A stretch of 64,000 nucleotides of DNA. Origin: Litomosoides sigmodontis (taxonomy: Eukaryota > Nematoda > Chromadorea > Rhabditida > Onchocercidae). This document shows positions 39,828-51,658 of this stretch, piece after piece. The stretch is from the NCBI GenBank assembly GCA_963070105.1, contig OY718804.1, positions 1 through 64,000 on the forward strand, in the 5' to 3' direction. The stretch's first letter is position 1, and every line of letters starts with the position of its first letter. The notes under the pieces were generated by a model. The model did no database searches, was not told where the DNA came from, and worked only from the letters and a program-made list of their open reading frames with translations. The translations under genes and the position numbers were made by a program.

Positions 39828-41782
39828 ATGATGCAAATTGTTTCTGTATTTGATCTGGAGAATATTCCTATTTCAAAGGTTGCTTTTGTTTGCAAATGTT
39901 TTGCTAGTTGAAATTTCACTTGAAAGTAATGTAATTGAGATATGTAATGTGGTTGTTTTGGCTAATTTTTTCTTCTGTGGGAGATAGAAAATTAGAAAGG
40001 CATATTTGTGAGCATTGAAGTGCAGTTGCATAAATTCCAACTGTTCACTAATGTTGAGCTATTAAATTAAAGATCGATTTATGCTTAAAGAATGTTGGAA
40101 GTTTCGTTTTTCAATGCTTTATAACATTTGAGGAGGAAGTATGCTTCATCCTTCTGTCATAATTTTAGGACAAAATCGGTTATGGTGGATGTCGTTCAGT
40201 AAATGAATTCGAAAAAATGAATCGTATTGGTGAGGGTACATATGGCATTGTATACAGAGCGAAGGATACAAAAACTGGAGAGATTGTATCTTATTTAATT
40301 TTCATCCATGGATCTCACCTAAAACTTCATTTAGCATTGAATTTAAACTCAAGTAAATTTCATTTTTGCGTTCGTTTTAGATTGCGCTAAAAAAGGTAAG
40401 AATGGATGAGAAAAGTGAAGAGAATGGAATTTCAATATCAGCGATTCGTGAGATCCATTTGCTTATGAATTTGCATCACAAAAATATCGTGCAGTTGAAG
40501 GAAATCGTAGTAGGCCAGCAATTAACCTCAATTTTTCTGGTTATGGAGTACTGTACTCAGGTAACTTTAATTGTCAGGGTGATGGCGAGTGTGGATGCAG
40601 GCCTACTTTTCGTTCTGCATTTTACGTGAACCATTTCATGATTTGGCGTCGTTGCTGGACAATATGCGAGCGCCATTTACAGAGCCGCAGATTAAATGTA
40701 TTGTAATGCAGTTGCTGAAGGCACTGGTTTACTTGCACGGAAAACATATAGTTCATCGTGATCTGAAGGTTAATTTTAGCTTCTTTTACTCTCTTAAATT
40801 CAGTTATTCCCAGCAGTTGGTGTTGCTGTGATAATTTTTATTGATGCATTTTTAATGCAACCTGAGTTAATATTATAGGTTTCCAACCTTCTGTTAACAG
40901 ACGATGGGTGTTTGAAAGTTGCTGATTTCGGATTGGCGCGAACATTCGGAGAACCTGCCAAGCAAATGACACCAAGGGTTGTTACACTATGGTAGCACTC
41001 TGATAATTTATAAAGAAATATCTGGAGCACTGTGCTTCTCTTGTTTTTTCGTGAAAGGCTGAAAAAAATTCCGAATCTCAAAGTTTTGCAGGTACCGTAG
41101 TCCGGAACTGTTGTTTGGTGCGAAAGAACAAAGTACTGGTGTTGATATGTGGGCAACAGGATGTATTCTCGGAGAGTTGCTTATACACCGACCTCTTTTA
41201 CCAGGAAAAACCGAACTTGATCAGGTACTGCAAAATGCATATGATCACTGCTAAATGCATGTGAAAAATGAATCGAATTATGTGCAATTCAGATCAATAA
41301 AATAATCGATTTGCTTGGAACTCCAACCGAAAAGATATGGAAAGGAATCGAAGAATTACCTGCTTTACGTAATTACCAGTTACGCTCCCAGCCGTACAAT
41401 AAGTTGAAGTGTGTGATGGAACGCGCTAGTGATAGTTGCCTGCAACTTTTAAATGGCCTCTTCACTTTTGATCCATCTCTTAGGATTTGTGCAAAGGATG
41501 CGCTACGCTCTCGGTGAAGGATTATTTCCTAAAAATTCTGATTTTTTTCTAGACAACCATTAAAATTAAGAAGACTTTAAAATAAGTGGGAGCTTTTGAG
41601 AGGACGATCAGAGTTATAAAGAGAGTAATTTATGGTAACTATCAAAATGTTCTTGAAGTTTCAGATATTTTAACGAACCTCCATATCCATGCGATTCAAG
41701 CATGATGCCATCGTTTCCGCAGCACCGGAATCGAAAGCGTAAAAGGAAAAGCAGCAGTTGTAGCAGTAGCCGAATTTTGTGA
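39828..41782 (+). CDS. cdk-10: Cyclin-dependent kinase 10 orthologue
   Basis: Ser/Thr kinase of the CDK10/PISSLRE family, which in other animals pairs with cyclin M and acts in cell-cycle and transcription control. Eight exons: 39828-39878, 40169-40285, 40381-40560, 40601-40768, 40879-40991, 41092-41224, 41293-41513, 41665-41782. They encode 366 residues (human CDK10 has about 360). Visible motifs are the [19 protein letters not shown] start of the domain (glycine loop 38-43), catalytic Lys60, SISAIRE in the C-helix (74-80), HRDLK ending at 172, DFG at 188-190, and WYRSPE. The tail [12 protein letters not shown] is basic. An unusual stretch, [13 protein letters not shown] (117-129), precedes DLASLL if the 40-bp intron 40561-40600 is used. 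The ATG at 39828 fits, but the exon is open upstream. A poly(A) signal lies near 41990. Confidence 0.92.
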
Positions 41783-42548
41783 ATTCCTCATATCCTTATG
41801 TATTGATAAAAGTAATTTGACAGGATGTGTTTGCACATGTCTTTCGATTGAGATTTCCCATCGAAGATGTTGCAGTTCTTTTTCAAATATCATTTGTTTT
41901 GTATGTGATCGTAACGAACCGAACATATGAAGAGAACATTTGGCCACAAATCAGAATTTGAAAATAGTGATTTTTTCGGAAAGAATTCAAATAAAAAAAT
42001 GGATTGATTTGAATAAAATATGTTGCTTATTTATTTCCCGCTAGAAGACGAATTCGCCTTGATTCCTCCCACTTTTAATTTGCCGACAAGATGAGTGTGC
42101 TCATCGAGTGTTTAATGGTTTTCCTTTGAGACAAATATAATAATTACATAACGCGAGACTGTGAATAAGGTTTGTCAACAATACATCGGTGTAAATGATC
42201 ACAGCGTTGAATATGAATCGCCACTGATGCAACGTGTGGGTATTTTTGTTTTGCTCTTGGAAGATTTTGTTTCGGTGTAGGCTCAAATTAATTTGATGTT
42301 ATCGGTAGCGCTTTTTCACACCATTACTGCTGTGGAACGCGTATTTGGAAGTGGGATGGAATTTGAATTAACAACAGTTTGAACTGATGGTGCTCTGGAA
42401 GAGTGCATGACATGGATCTCGGAAAGTTCAGTTAAGGGGTGAAGTTTGCGCCGACAAGTTTATTGTTTAATTTTATTGTGACTAAATAACGCTGGCTGTT
42501 TGTTGTCTTTTCCTCGGTGTCACATTCACTACAGTAAACTTGCTGCAA
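41783..42548. other. cdk-10 3' region, no gene seen
   Basis: AT-rich. It includes the cdk-10 polyadenylation signals (AATAAA at 41990 and about 42015) and no supported coding sequence. Confidence 0.6.
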
Positions 42549-43070
42549 ATGGCGGACGGTGTGGCGCCTCCATTGCATCAGCGATCGGCTGCTGCATGCT
42601 CCACTGAGAAGGATCGTTTACCGAAATTGAAGGAATTGGTGAAAACCGATCTGCACACTTATCACGTGTGTAAGATTATCGGAGAAGGGGTTATGCACCG
42701 TATTTGAGGGTGGCATTGACGGCAGGTTAGTTGAGCTTCTTCAAACGGTGGGTTGATACTGACCCCACAACAGCAAATATCCAGTCGGGGACATCAAATT
42801 GGAAGTGATCTCAAAGAGCAGTGAAAAGTAACTTCGGATATCATTCCTTCATATATATGTGTACTTCATGCACATTAAAACAGCGAAGCGAAGCAACGCA
42901 ATTCAAGTAGCGCTCTTGTTCGCCGAATAATTTGTGGGAAAGAATTGATGGAAAGTTGTTGCCAGCCTACACTGCTAATGGATGCTGCACGTGACGTCTG
43001 TCGACTGGATAGCCGTCGAAGCGTGCCGAGTTCGAGCAATCATTCATGGAGCTCATTGACAGATGCATAA
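42549..43070 (+). pseudogene. Relic of a casein-kinase-1/tau-tubulin-kinase-like gene
   Basis: An ATG at 42549 opens a frame leading into LVKTDLHTYHVCKIIGEG, the beginning of a kinase domain. The glycine-rich loop that should continue GYGTVFEV is broken by two single-base losses and one gain within runs of g. A following piece with plausible splice sites (42774-42827) encodes KLEVISKSSEK, resembling the strand with the ATP-binding lysine. Only 60 bases later a Ser-rich segment (frame ending at taa 43068-43070) has the look of a C-terminal tail. The rest of the kinase domain, more than 200 residues, is missing. Assignment to the CK1/TTBK group is by general resemblance only. Confidence 0.45.
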
Positions 43071-44084
43071 ATTTATTAGGAGTGAGTGAGTTGATGAAGT
43101 GTTCCTTGGGAATAAGAGAAAGGCGCAGTATAACCACCACCTATCAGGTCAGGTCTACGAGGAAAGCATGGCAGAAGCCAAAAGTTTCGGGGCGCGGCAC
43201 TGCTTTATCATTCTATCCGTCGCTGAGAAGAACGATGATTTTGCCAACCTTGGTTTTGCCTCCCAACTTGTGATCGTTGTTACCTGATTTTTCTCAAATT
43301 ATGAAACCTCAGTGTTCCCGTGGTACCGGTTCAAGTACCGCGTTGAAGCCCAAATTTGATGCAGCTTCTGATGTGTAACGGTAACAGCATGTAGGCAAAT
43401 AATGTGCTACCATTTATAATTCCATCTTAATACAATGGGCGCTATTGTCTTCCATGTTCTCATCCGTTCAGTTCACTTCCCTTACTCGCTGAACGAGCTA
43501 GGTGAGGAACTCCGATGAGCTAAAGTAGAATAGTAATTTTGTTAGCTGCCCTCTTTTCCCCAAACTGATCATCCTTCTGTTCTACTCTGACTCACGTCAA
43601 GCCGACCACTTCATAAGTGCAACAAATTCCGACAATTTCGCGTAAAAGCGGAACGCAGGCGTCGAGTACCCGTAAAAGACGAAAAGTACAGTAAATCGAT
43701 GCTACACATATTGATGCAGTGTGATGCGCGCTGCAGCGCGGTGGCATAGCGAACATGTTCGTGAACTGATTGATTACGTGAGCTTTTAACAAATTGTGCT
43801 TTGGAAATTTCAGAGAGTTTGCATATAATTGAAACTCTGTAAAGGCCATAACTCAGTGCACCATTCTCGTGATGTCGAAGTTTAGCGCATCGCGAATTGA
43901 ATTTTTTTTGAGCAAAGTCCGAAGCAAGCAGTGCGAGGAAACGTTGATGGGAATGATCGATGTACTGAGTATGCTAGTCGTCTGCTAATACAACATCTTA
44001 TCATACTGCCAGTTTCGATTAAAAAGCAGTGCAAATTACGATTCAATTCGCGATCTGATTGGGACGAAGATATGTGATATTGAC

Positions 44085-44124
44085 GCATTCCGCGTCCGAC
44101 AAGACACTGCCGGACGCGGAATGC
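44085..44124. repeat. Perfect 14-bp inverted repeat (hairpin)
   Basis: Arms gcattccgcgtccg (44085-44098) and cggacgcggaatgc (44111-44124) around a 12-base loop. The GC-rich stem would be very stable. It shares the core acgcattcc with the hairpin at 29090. Confidence 0.9.
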
Positions 44125-44620
44125 GGGAAGAGTGCCAAAGAAGAATACGTGAAGGGTGCAGCGGAAGTTGATGAGAAGAGACGCGAGATGATGGAAGTTA
44201 AAGATAAGAGAAAGCAGATGCAGAAGTCATTAGCAGCTGCGATATCACCATCATCTACACCTCCGCTATCAACGGCAGTATCACTCCTGCGACAACAACA
44301 AAACCGGCGACAACGGCAATTTTTCCTCACTCGGTCAGTCGTCAGGAGCGCAGTTGACCGGTTCGTTTTTTCGGTTGTGTAATAATATCCTAATCAAGAT
44401 CACTCATTTCACTACGCTTGATACGAAGAAGTTTTTTCCTTCTGTTTTGTGATGCGTGCTTACCTGCAAACAATGTGTTGATTTTTCAGTTTAGAAGACT
44501 GCCCGTCGCGCTTTGCAGTGGGTGAATAATCAAGGGTCAAGTCGGAACACATCATAGCCGCCGAGGAGTGAGTTGAATTGGAACAAAAGTGTCACATTCT
44601 CTAATTTTCATCAAAATAGC

Positions 44621-45083
44621 AGTAGTCAGTTGATCCCTGAGCCAGTGATGCAGCAACCACCAGTTTCCGACTTCATAATTCCAGTTTCTTTTTTACAACA
44701 ATTCTTAAGCAATTCCTTATGAACAACTTACTGCTTAGACATCCATCCAGTAGTTTCTCCTCCCGAAAAGAGAAAAACCCTTGCGCAAGTTTTACAGTTG
44801 AAGGCAATAGCAGAAAATAGCAGACAAGAATGTGACTTTTGCACCGAAAAGGTGTCACCCCGTACCAGCTTCATCCTACTAATTGCATAACTCTTCCCGA
44901 AGAAACCGGACCGCTTCGTCATCACGTTTGACGGTGGTAATGACAACAACACCAATAACAATGGTTGCCAACCAAAGTGTTGCTCTTCTCCGAACTGCCA
45001 CCGCTCTGCTTTTCAAATCACTGAAAAACCGGGTTGAAGAATATGTTCCTTCGTCTCGCGAAGAAGATCGAATGGAGCAGCAA
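44621..45083 (+). pseudogene. Coding-like stretch with three in-frame stops
   Basis: One frame reads as plausible protein for about 154 codons, from an acceptor-like ag at 44618-44619 to a gtaaga donor at 45084. It is interrupted by tga at 44720, taa at 44888 and tga at 45035. Pieces between stops include PPEKRKTLAQVLQLKAIAEN and KKPDRFVITFDGG. No family is recognised. It could be a decayed exon or chance. Confidence 0.3.
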
Positions 45084-45195
45084 GGTAAGACCAGAAATAG
45101 TGAGGGAGCAATCTGAGGCCTAAGTAATCACGATTATCAGCTTCCACCAAATTTTAGGGAGAGGATGTTCTGACGCATGGGGCTTCGCTAGTCAT

Positions 45196-45255
45196 AGTAG
45201 TAGTAGTAGTAGTAGCAGTAGCAGCAGCAGCAGCAGCAGCAGCAGCAGCTGCAGC
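45196..45255. repeat. AGT/AGC trinucleotide repeat
   Basis: Runs of agt followed by agc triplets, about 60 bp, ending in a short gcagcagctgcagcagc segment. Confidence 0.9.
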
Positions 45256-46811
45256 AGCAAGAGGAAGAAAGTGAGAATTGAGCTTATTCATGTGAAAGGC
45301 GGTAAAGGCAACAGGTAAAGTGCAAATGCCTGCCTGCACTCCGGCGAACTCGAACTACTTTATGCAGAAACTTGCTCAGCTCGGTCTCGGGGAAGGTTGC
45401 AAGTGGGAGGTAGAGAGCTATTGCAGCAGTGACTGCATTGAGACAGCAAAATCTCCTCTTCACAACCAGCGGATTTTCTTGAATTCAAATGAAGTTTGGA
45501 ATTGCGCTGAGGTGATGAATTATTATTTTATGCATGGAATGTGAGCATTTGGTACAACATATATACAAAACGAAACAGTTCACGAAGGATGCAAAAGAAA
45601 ATGGCACAAGGAAAAAGTTATGCCTAGCCTTTCAAATTGTGCATGGCGTGAACGCAACTGCTATTCACATTAACGTCATCGCATTCATTTCAGTGCTGCT
45701 CACGGCTTCTGCCGATAAGCAGTTAGAAGCGTTGAGGTGGAAATCTTGCTTGATGAGGAAATTTTTTGTCCAATTTTTATGTATGGCTTGCCATAACGCT
45801 GAATTTTATTTTAAATTAAAGTTTTTTAATAACTTGAAATAAATTTGGCAGAACAGAATTTCGTGAGGAAGTAAATAAGGTCAACCAATCAATCAATCAA
45901 TCAATCAATGTCTTGTGGTAGAAGTATGCATCTGACGGCACAACATGAAGCTTACTGCGCAACAAAAAATACATCACTCTGCACTGGCTGGCTACTGCAC
46001 TGGTTGAAATAGAACAGAGTGAAAGAAGTTCAGCGCTACCGGGGATCGCACACCTTAGTGATGGGATGACCCTAATAAATAAGCTTTCACTACAGTATTC
46101 AGTCATATATGTCCGTCCTCCTCTACCTGTAAGCATTGCAAAAGCTCTGCGATGTGAAATACATACTAAACAAGGACAGTTGCGCTCAGCTCAACAGAAA
46201 TGTACAGTTTACGAGACAAAGTTGAATTGTATTGCTTTCGAAGTATCACCAGAAAGAGAATCGGAGCAAAGAAGACGCCTGAATGCTGTCACATCCACAG
46301 TCTTCAAATCATCCGGGAAGACGCTCTGCAATTTCATGATTAGAAACGATTAGGTTTAAGGAGGATGAAAGGCTTCGGCTCATCTGCACACTGCTTTTGG
46401 AATGACCTGCCAATGCATCAAAGCGATGCACTTGAATCCAAGCCTCTCTTCAAGTTTGTTAACGGGTCGACAGGCCGACTGCTGACCATCTTCTTCCTCT
46501 TTGAATGCTAAGAAGCTTGTACCACTCACAGAGCTCTCGGGAACGAAAGGAGAAGCGATCTCTCCTTCGCCACGTCGGCAAGTGTGTATAGGTGAAAATG
46601 GGTAGGTAGTTGACGGGATGGATACCTTCTTCTCCTTCTTCTTCTTCCTCGCGATTTTCCTTCATTCTTTCCTTTCACCTATGCTTCCTTTTTTTCACTT
46701 CCTCATTGGGTTAAATTTATATGAGAGATTTCGAAGAAGAAGAAGAAGAAGAAGAAGCAATGGAAATGCAACTGTAAGCGAGAAGCACAACAATTCAAGC
46801 TGCCTACTAAC

Positions 46812-48889
46812 ATTTTCCGCATCTGAGACGATACACTTTTGTTCAATCCACAGACTGTTTTTAGCACTGTTTGTCTGCTCGTTCAATTGTTCAAGTTGTT
46901 GTTCTAAATCCATCACTTGTGAAACTGTTTCTATTAGTACCTGCAACGAGCATCACCTTCATCACCTCTTCTCTCAAGTAATTAGCGCGCTAATTCAGGA
47001 GACCATTCCATTTCCCTGCGACACTTCCAACTTCGTTATTTCTTGAGCCCAACCACTGAGCGGCAGCTAATAAGTGCAATGTTATGAACTAATTTACCAG
47101 CTAGTGTGACTTCTGCGGCATATCAATCATTCGGCAGTTACCAACCGCTGCTAAAAGCTCTTCAAATTTGAACTTCTTGAGAGAGAGAGAGAGAGAGAGA
47201 GATGTCGATGTGGTTTATTATGCGTAAATTAACTAACTATATACAAGCTACAATAGTGTAGGAGAGCTAGCATCCACTTCCCAAGGTGGTTACTTATCAC
47301 TGCGCGACTCTGATTCTGAAACTTCTTCTATTTGACCTAATGAATGAATGAGTCATCCGTTTTAGATGAAACACAACGTAAGCCTAAGAAAATTCGTAAC
47401 GAACTTGATAAGCACTTCTTTCGAACGGCAACATTGGTATGAGCTGTCGCAATCTCTCAAACACTTGTGCTTCCCGTTCCGGTGACCGATAGGTGGTGGT
47501 AGATGCCGTCGTCGTTATTGGTATTGCTGCTGGAGCCAACGGCACTAAGTGAGGTGCCTGACAATCAGTTGTTGCATAAGGGGAAATCAGAGGTTCCGGA
47601 CTTGACGATTCGTATGAAGTAATGGTGTAACTTGGTGATGGTTGCGAATATTCACCAATACTGCTGCTACTACATGTTGAACTTGAACTGGTACTACAGC
47701 GTCGTAAGCGCCCGACCGGAATCATGTATGGATGGCGACGTGAATTATTTACATGAAGTACACGACGGTCACAGCCGCTGAGAGACTTCCGTGTAGGGTT
47801 GATTGTAACCGTGGGGCAGTGCTGAAAAAGAAAGAAGCCTTGTTGAGAGAGATATGAAATAGACAGTAAAGAAGGTAGGATCTTTTGCTGACTACAACAC
47901 CACAACAACAACAACGTGTGGTTTCTCCAGGTCTACTGGAGAAGGTTTGAGCGGTGCGTGCGATTTTGCGGAAAGAGGAGCGGAGAGCAGAAGTGTGAGT
48001 GAGTGAGTGAGTGAGTTATCATCAAAGTTACACGGAGCAGAAGAAGTTCCTTCTTGCTGCTACTGTCGTCACGTCACCGATGATGCCGCGAAATTAGCAG
48101 TTGAAGCTCGTCGATTACAGACGACAGACAGTAAATAACATTTGCCACTTTTATACACGTTTTTCTCATCCTCTCGGAAGGCGTGCGGACGCAGGGAGGT
48201 ATGCAGAGAAAGGGACGTGAGAAATTATCTGTTGGAAAAGTGTGGGGACGGAAAGCGGACGACAGTGAAAGCAGTTGAAGGCGCCCAAACCCCTGACAGA
48301 AACCCGCCCGTCAAGTAAAAGAAGGCGGCGTAGGTGAAGAAATACATGTTAGTAATTTATGGATTGGATTGAAATTCGTTGCAGCAGCAAGATCTTTTCG
48401 TCAATCCTCGCCATCCGGAACACTGCCAAGAAGCATCTATCTTTCGAGAGATTGATGCTCTCGCCATCTCTCCAAAGAACCTTAGGAAAAGCAACCCATT
48501 TAAGAGATTAAAAGGTAGTAGAAAATTTCGGAAGTTTTTAGCACCAGTAGGTGCGGAAATAAATCACTGTGCTTCCCACCAGCAGACACTTCCGCTCTGA
48601 AGGTTACTATAAATCAAAGCGCAAGAAGTGCGTTCAGGTTTGGTGCGCTGTAACGAGCTGAGTTGAGTGTAAGCCTCAACTGAACGTAGTGAGAGGTGGA
48701 GTAGGCTGAAATGACCAGTAACTAATGAGCGACTACTTCTCACATGTAAGAAAAAGGAAACATGAACCTACCTCCTCACTCCAGCCAAGCAGGGTTCGAG
48801 TTCTCTCCTGAATTGTGTCGCCCAGGAACAGGCCACCGCAGTGAACTTTTGCAGGCATGATCTTCTTCTGACGAATACTTGCTGGAACT
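46812..48889 (-). CDS. Id/Emc-like helix-loop-helix protein (5' end unresolved)
   Basis: Three minus-strand exons with matching phases: 48889-48772, 47821-47405 and 46940-46812 (221 residues visible). The middle exon is Ser/Thr/Pro-rich. It ends in FERLRQLIPMLP and the next begins VLIETVSQVMDLEQQLEQLN. Together these match helix 1, loop and helix 2 of Id/Extramacrochaetae proteins (compare the family pattern LxxLxPxxP...VIDYIxDLQxxLE). The segment before helix 1 (YRSPEREAQ) lacks the basic DNA-binding region, so the family role would be to sequester bHLH factors. The donor at 47404 (GTTCGT) is weak; without it the frame stops at 47384 and helix 2 is lost. A possible first exon is 50282-50206 (ATG, phase 2). 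If the last donor (GTTAGT, 46811) is not used, the frame runs on to 46695. Confidence 0.5.
47181..47202. repeat. (GA)n microsatellite
   Basis: A short perfect GA run in the intron between the two HLH-encoding exons of the minus-strand gene. Confidence 0.9.
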
Positions 48890-48946
48890 CTGAAAAACCA
48901 ATTTGCAAACATTTCCTTCCTCCCACCTCCCACTCACTACTTCGAC

Positions 48947-48949
<3 letters not shown>

Positions 48950-49034
<85 letters not shown>
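48950..49034. repeat. (AC)n microsatellite
   Basis: About 85 bp of perfect AC repeats, 60 bp upstream (minus strand) of the first identified exon of the HLH gene. Confidence 0.95.
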
Positions 49035-49036
<2 letters not shown>

Positions 49037-50706
49037 GCTATTTGTCTGTGAGATGAGATGATGCGCAGGGCAGAAACGTAGTTAGTGGGAATTGCTAAAA
49101 CGTAGGTTTGTGACAGTTCGCTTCTAGCACTTGTCTGTCTGTTAGTGGCTGGAAACTAACGAAGGAGGAGAGGCTTCCCTTCTTCCCACTGGTAGCTCGA
49201 TGGGCAAGCTAGCAACCTTGAACCGGTCGGATAACTAACTAACTAACTAACTGTACTCTGCGTTTCGAGACTCTCCGGTGTCGAGTGTGGCCCGGTCAGA
49301 ATGACATATGCGAACAGATAGTAGTTAGTAGCTAACGGTGCCTCCACCTGCTCACCGGAACCAAACCTTTAAGACGACAGATTCAAGAACAGTCAAAGTG
49401 CCGTGTGACGACTACTACCACTACTATTACTGCTACTGCTACTACTACCACCAGGACAACGAAGTAGCAGCAGCGGCAGCAGCATCAGCAGCAGAACTTT
49501 TCGGGTGCCAGCCTGAGCCAACCTATGACGGACATCGTAGCTCCTCCTTTCTCCCTTTGAATTGGTCAACCTCTCTCCTTTCTTATCACCGCGCTGAACA
49601 AGACGATTCCAGCAAGGGAGAATTCGTTGTTGAATTGGAATGAATTTTCGGGAAGGAGCAGAATGGCCACTTTCTTTCCAATACAAAATCCTCAGAATAG
49701 CCTGCCACCCACCCACTCACTCACTCTTTTCACTCACTCGTTGTTGTTGTTGTTGTTGTTGTTGTCGGTATTTGGAATAAATAGATGAGCGAGATGACGA
49801 ACCTGTCCTACCACATCGTATCCGTCGTCTCCATCAATGTTCCAAATTCTCTCTCTCTCTCTCTCTCTCCCTCTCTCTTTCTCTTTCTAAGTACTCGCAT
49901 GTTGAAGAAATGAAGAACGCTGAAATTTTATCCCGCAGTGCTGCTAAGGAGCTCACGGCTAATTGCAATAAAAACAGTACGAACTGATTGCTAAACGAAA
50001 GCGAGGAAAAGTGCACGAAAAGATCATACATAATATTTGAGGTTCTCAAATCATAGAAGGCTGGTGGTTATCGTAGAAGAAGAAGTTGACGACATGTCGC
50101 AACGGAGGTGTGGAGGAGCGCGGAAAAATGGAATCCCACTTAAAGTTAACTTTAACACGTGCCACCCACCACTCCAGCTCCAAATGAGCTGAAATCTTTC
50201 GCGACCCACCACTCCAGCGCTGAGCGACCTCACGGAAGCGCTGTATGCGACTGAAGGCGCGGCGCAGAGTGGAGCGCGTCATGTCTTCAATTTTCGTACT
50301 GCTTCACTTCATCGCCCAATGGTGTGATTGTTGGGGATGACGCGCGATCGTGATCGTAGGCGAGAACTTTAGGCATTTCTATAGCTGAAGCTGAAGCTGT
50401 CTATTCTATCATCCGACCGCTTAAAAATATCCCCACGTGTGTACCACCCAGTTGGCGGCCTGCAGTAAGCAGCCGTTAAGATGTGGAAGTGAATTGTGAA
50501 GACGATAGAAGGAAGAATCCCACAAGTAAATGCTTGCGCCTTTGGCTGATCACTTTTAAAGACTCGTTTGATTGATGGCGCCAGTATCTGTTAAGCAAAA
50601 CTATCCCCAACAATTTGCTCAATACGAATGAGACGACGTATGGAGTGACGTGTGATTCGCAACATCGGGATGGAAATTGTTTTCGTACACGCCAGTTTAT
50701 GCTGCG

Positions 50707-50876
50707 CAGCTCACGAGAACAGGTTAGGTTCAACTGGTTATAATGGTGCAGCAACACATGCCGGTACCGGGGTGCAGCCAGTCACAGCTGTCGCCAAGGT
50801 CAGTTGCACCTGCACGCCACAGCGCTCCCTCCCACTCAGTCCCTCTCCCTTTCCGCTCCTCTCTCATTGCAACCTT
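50707..50876 (-). repeat. Two-copy inverted block, copy 2
   Basis: Reverse-complement match to 28899-29073. Shared landmarks on its minus strand are gcaatgagagaggagcggaa, gacagctgtgactggctgca and cctaacctgttctc. Similarity stops close to these coordinates on both sides. Confidence 0.75.
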
Positions 50877-51599
50877 TAAGGACTACTTTCTACAAATATT
50901 CATGTACGTTACGTTACATGCGTTCATCTCATCCATCACCACGATAACGATAACTACCTACCTATCAGCTAGTAGCCACACACGTATGAGCACGTCGTAC
51001 ACACATATCGCATGTTGAAGTGATGACGCAATGGTTGCGATGCCCTTCTCCTCAGCAGCTACCAGCGTCAAGTGCACGCACAAACTAGATCGGTAGATGA
51101 AGCGGTGGCTCTTCTTGATCACCTCCCCACCCACTTCAGTTCAGTTGATTCGTGTGAACAGTGACGACGACCATCGCTGAAGGGCGCCAATGAGCTGATA
51201 TAGCTAGCCGGTTTAAAGCAAGGCGATTTGTAAAGGGAAGATTTGTAGGAGTCGTTTATGCAAATGCGGCGCGCATCCACTGATACTCATTAACCTTGAC
51301 CACTTCTTATCAGCAATAACAGGTGAGAAATGCAAGGAAGGCGGGATGACTGGTCATCTCATTGTTTCTTGACGGCGCACACACGACAACTGTACAACCT
51401 GGCACAGCACATTTTCACTTCTTTCCAAGCTCTTTCAACCAGGCTGCTTCTCCGTGACCATCATCGCTTTTTCCTTGCTGCTGCCGCCGTTGTTGTTGTT
51501 GTTGTTGATGTTGTTGCGCGGATGGTGTCTGTCGCTTTCTGCACACAATAGAAATGTGAACATCGTAAGTACTGTGTGTCACATTAGCTTCGCTATAAT

Positions 51600-51612
51600 C
51601 CCTCTCTCTCTC

Positions 51613-51653
<41 letters not shown>
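51600..51653. repeat. (CT)n microsatellite
   Basis: About 54 bp of CT repeats with one internal ccc interruption. Confidence 0.95.

Positions 51654-51658
<5 letters not shown>

Larger units (their letters stand above)
43071..46811. other. Region of interrupted coding-like sequence
   Basis: Several short stretches look protein-like but are broken or unsupported: 43620-43730 (basic segment), 44059-44382 (charged, Lys/Glu-rich, overlapping a hairpin), 44621-45083 (three in-frame stops) and 46066-46353. They may be remnants of the same decayed gene as 42549-43070, or exons of a gene I cannot assemble. AGT/AGC repeats lie at 45196-45255. Confidence 0.4.

Noticed and set aside
44059..44382. Plus-strand frame of 107 codons, charged
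   Set aside because: It begins beside a perfect hairpin, has no recognised domain and no clear splice partners; kept only as part of the decayed region.
46618..47046. Plus-strand frame of 142 codons, hydrophobic then Arg-rich
   Set aside because: It lies opposite the HLH helix-2 exon and a GAA repeat; the minus strand gives the better protein.
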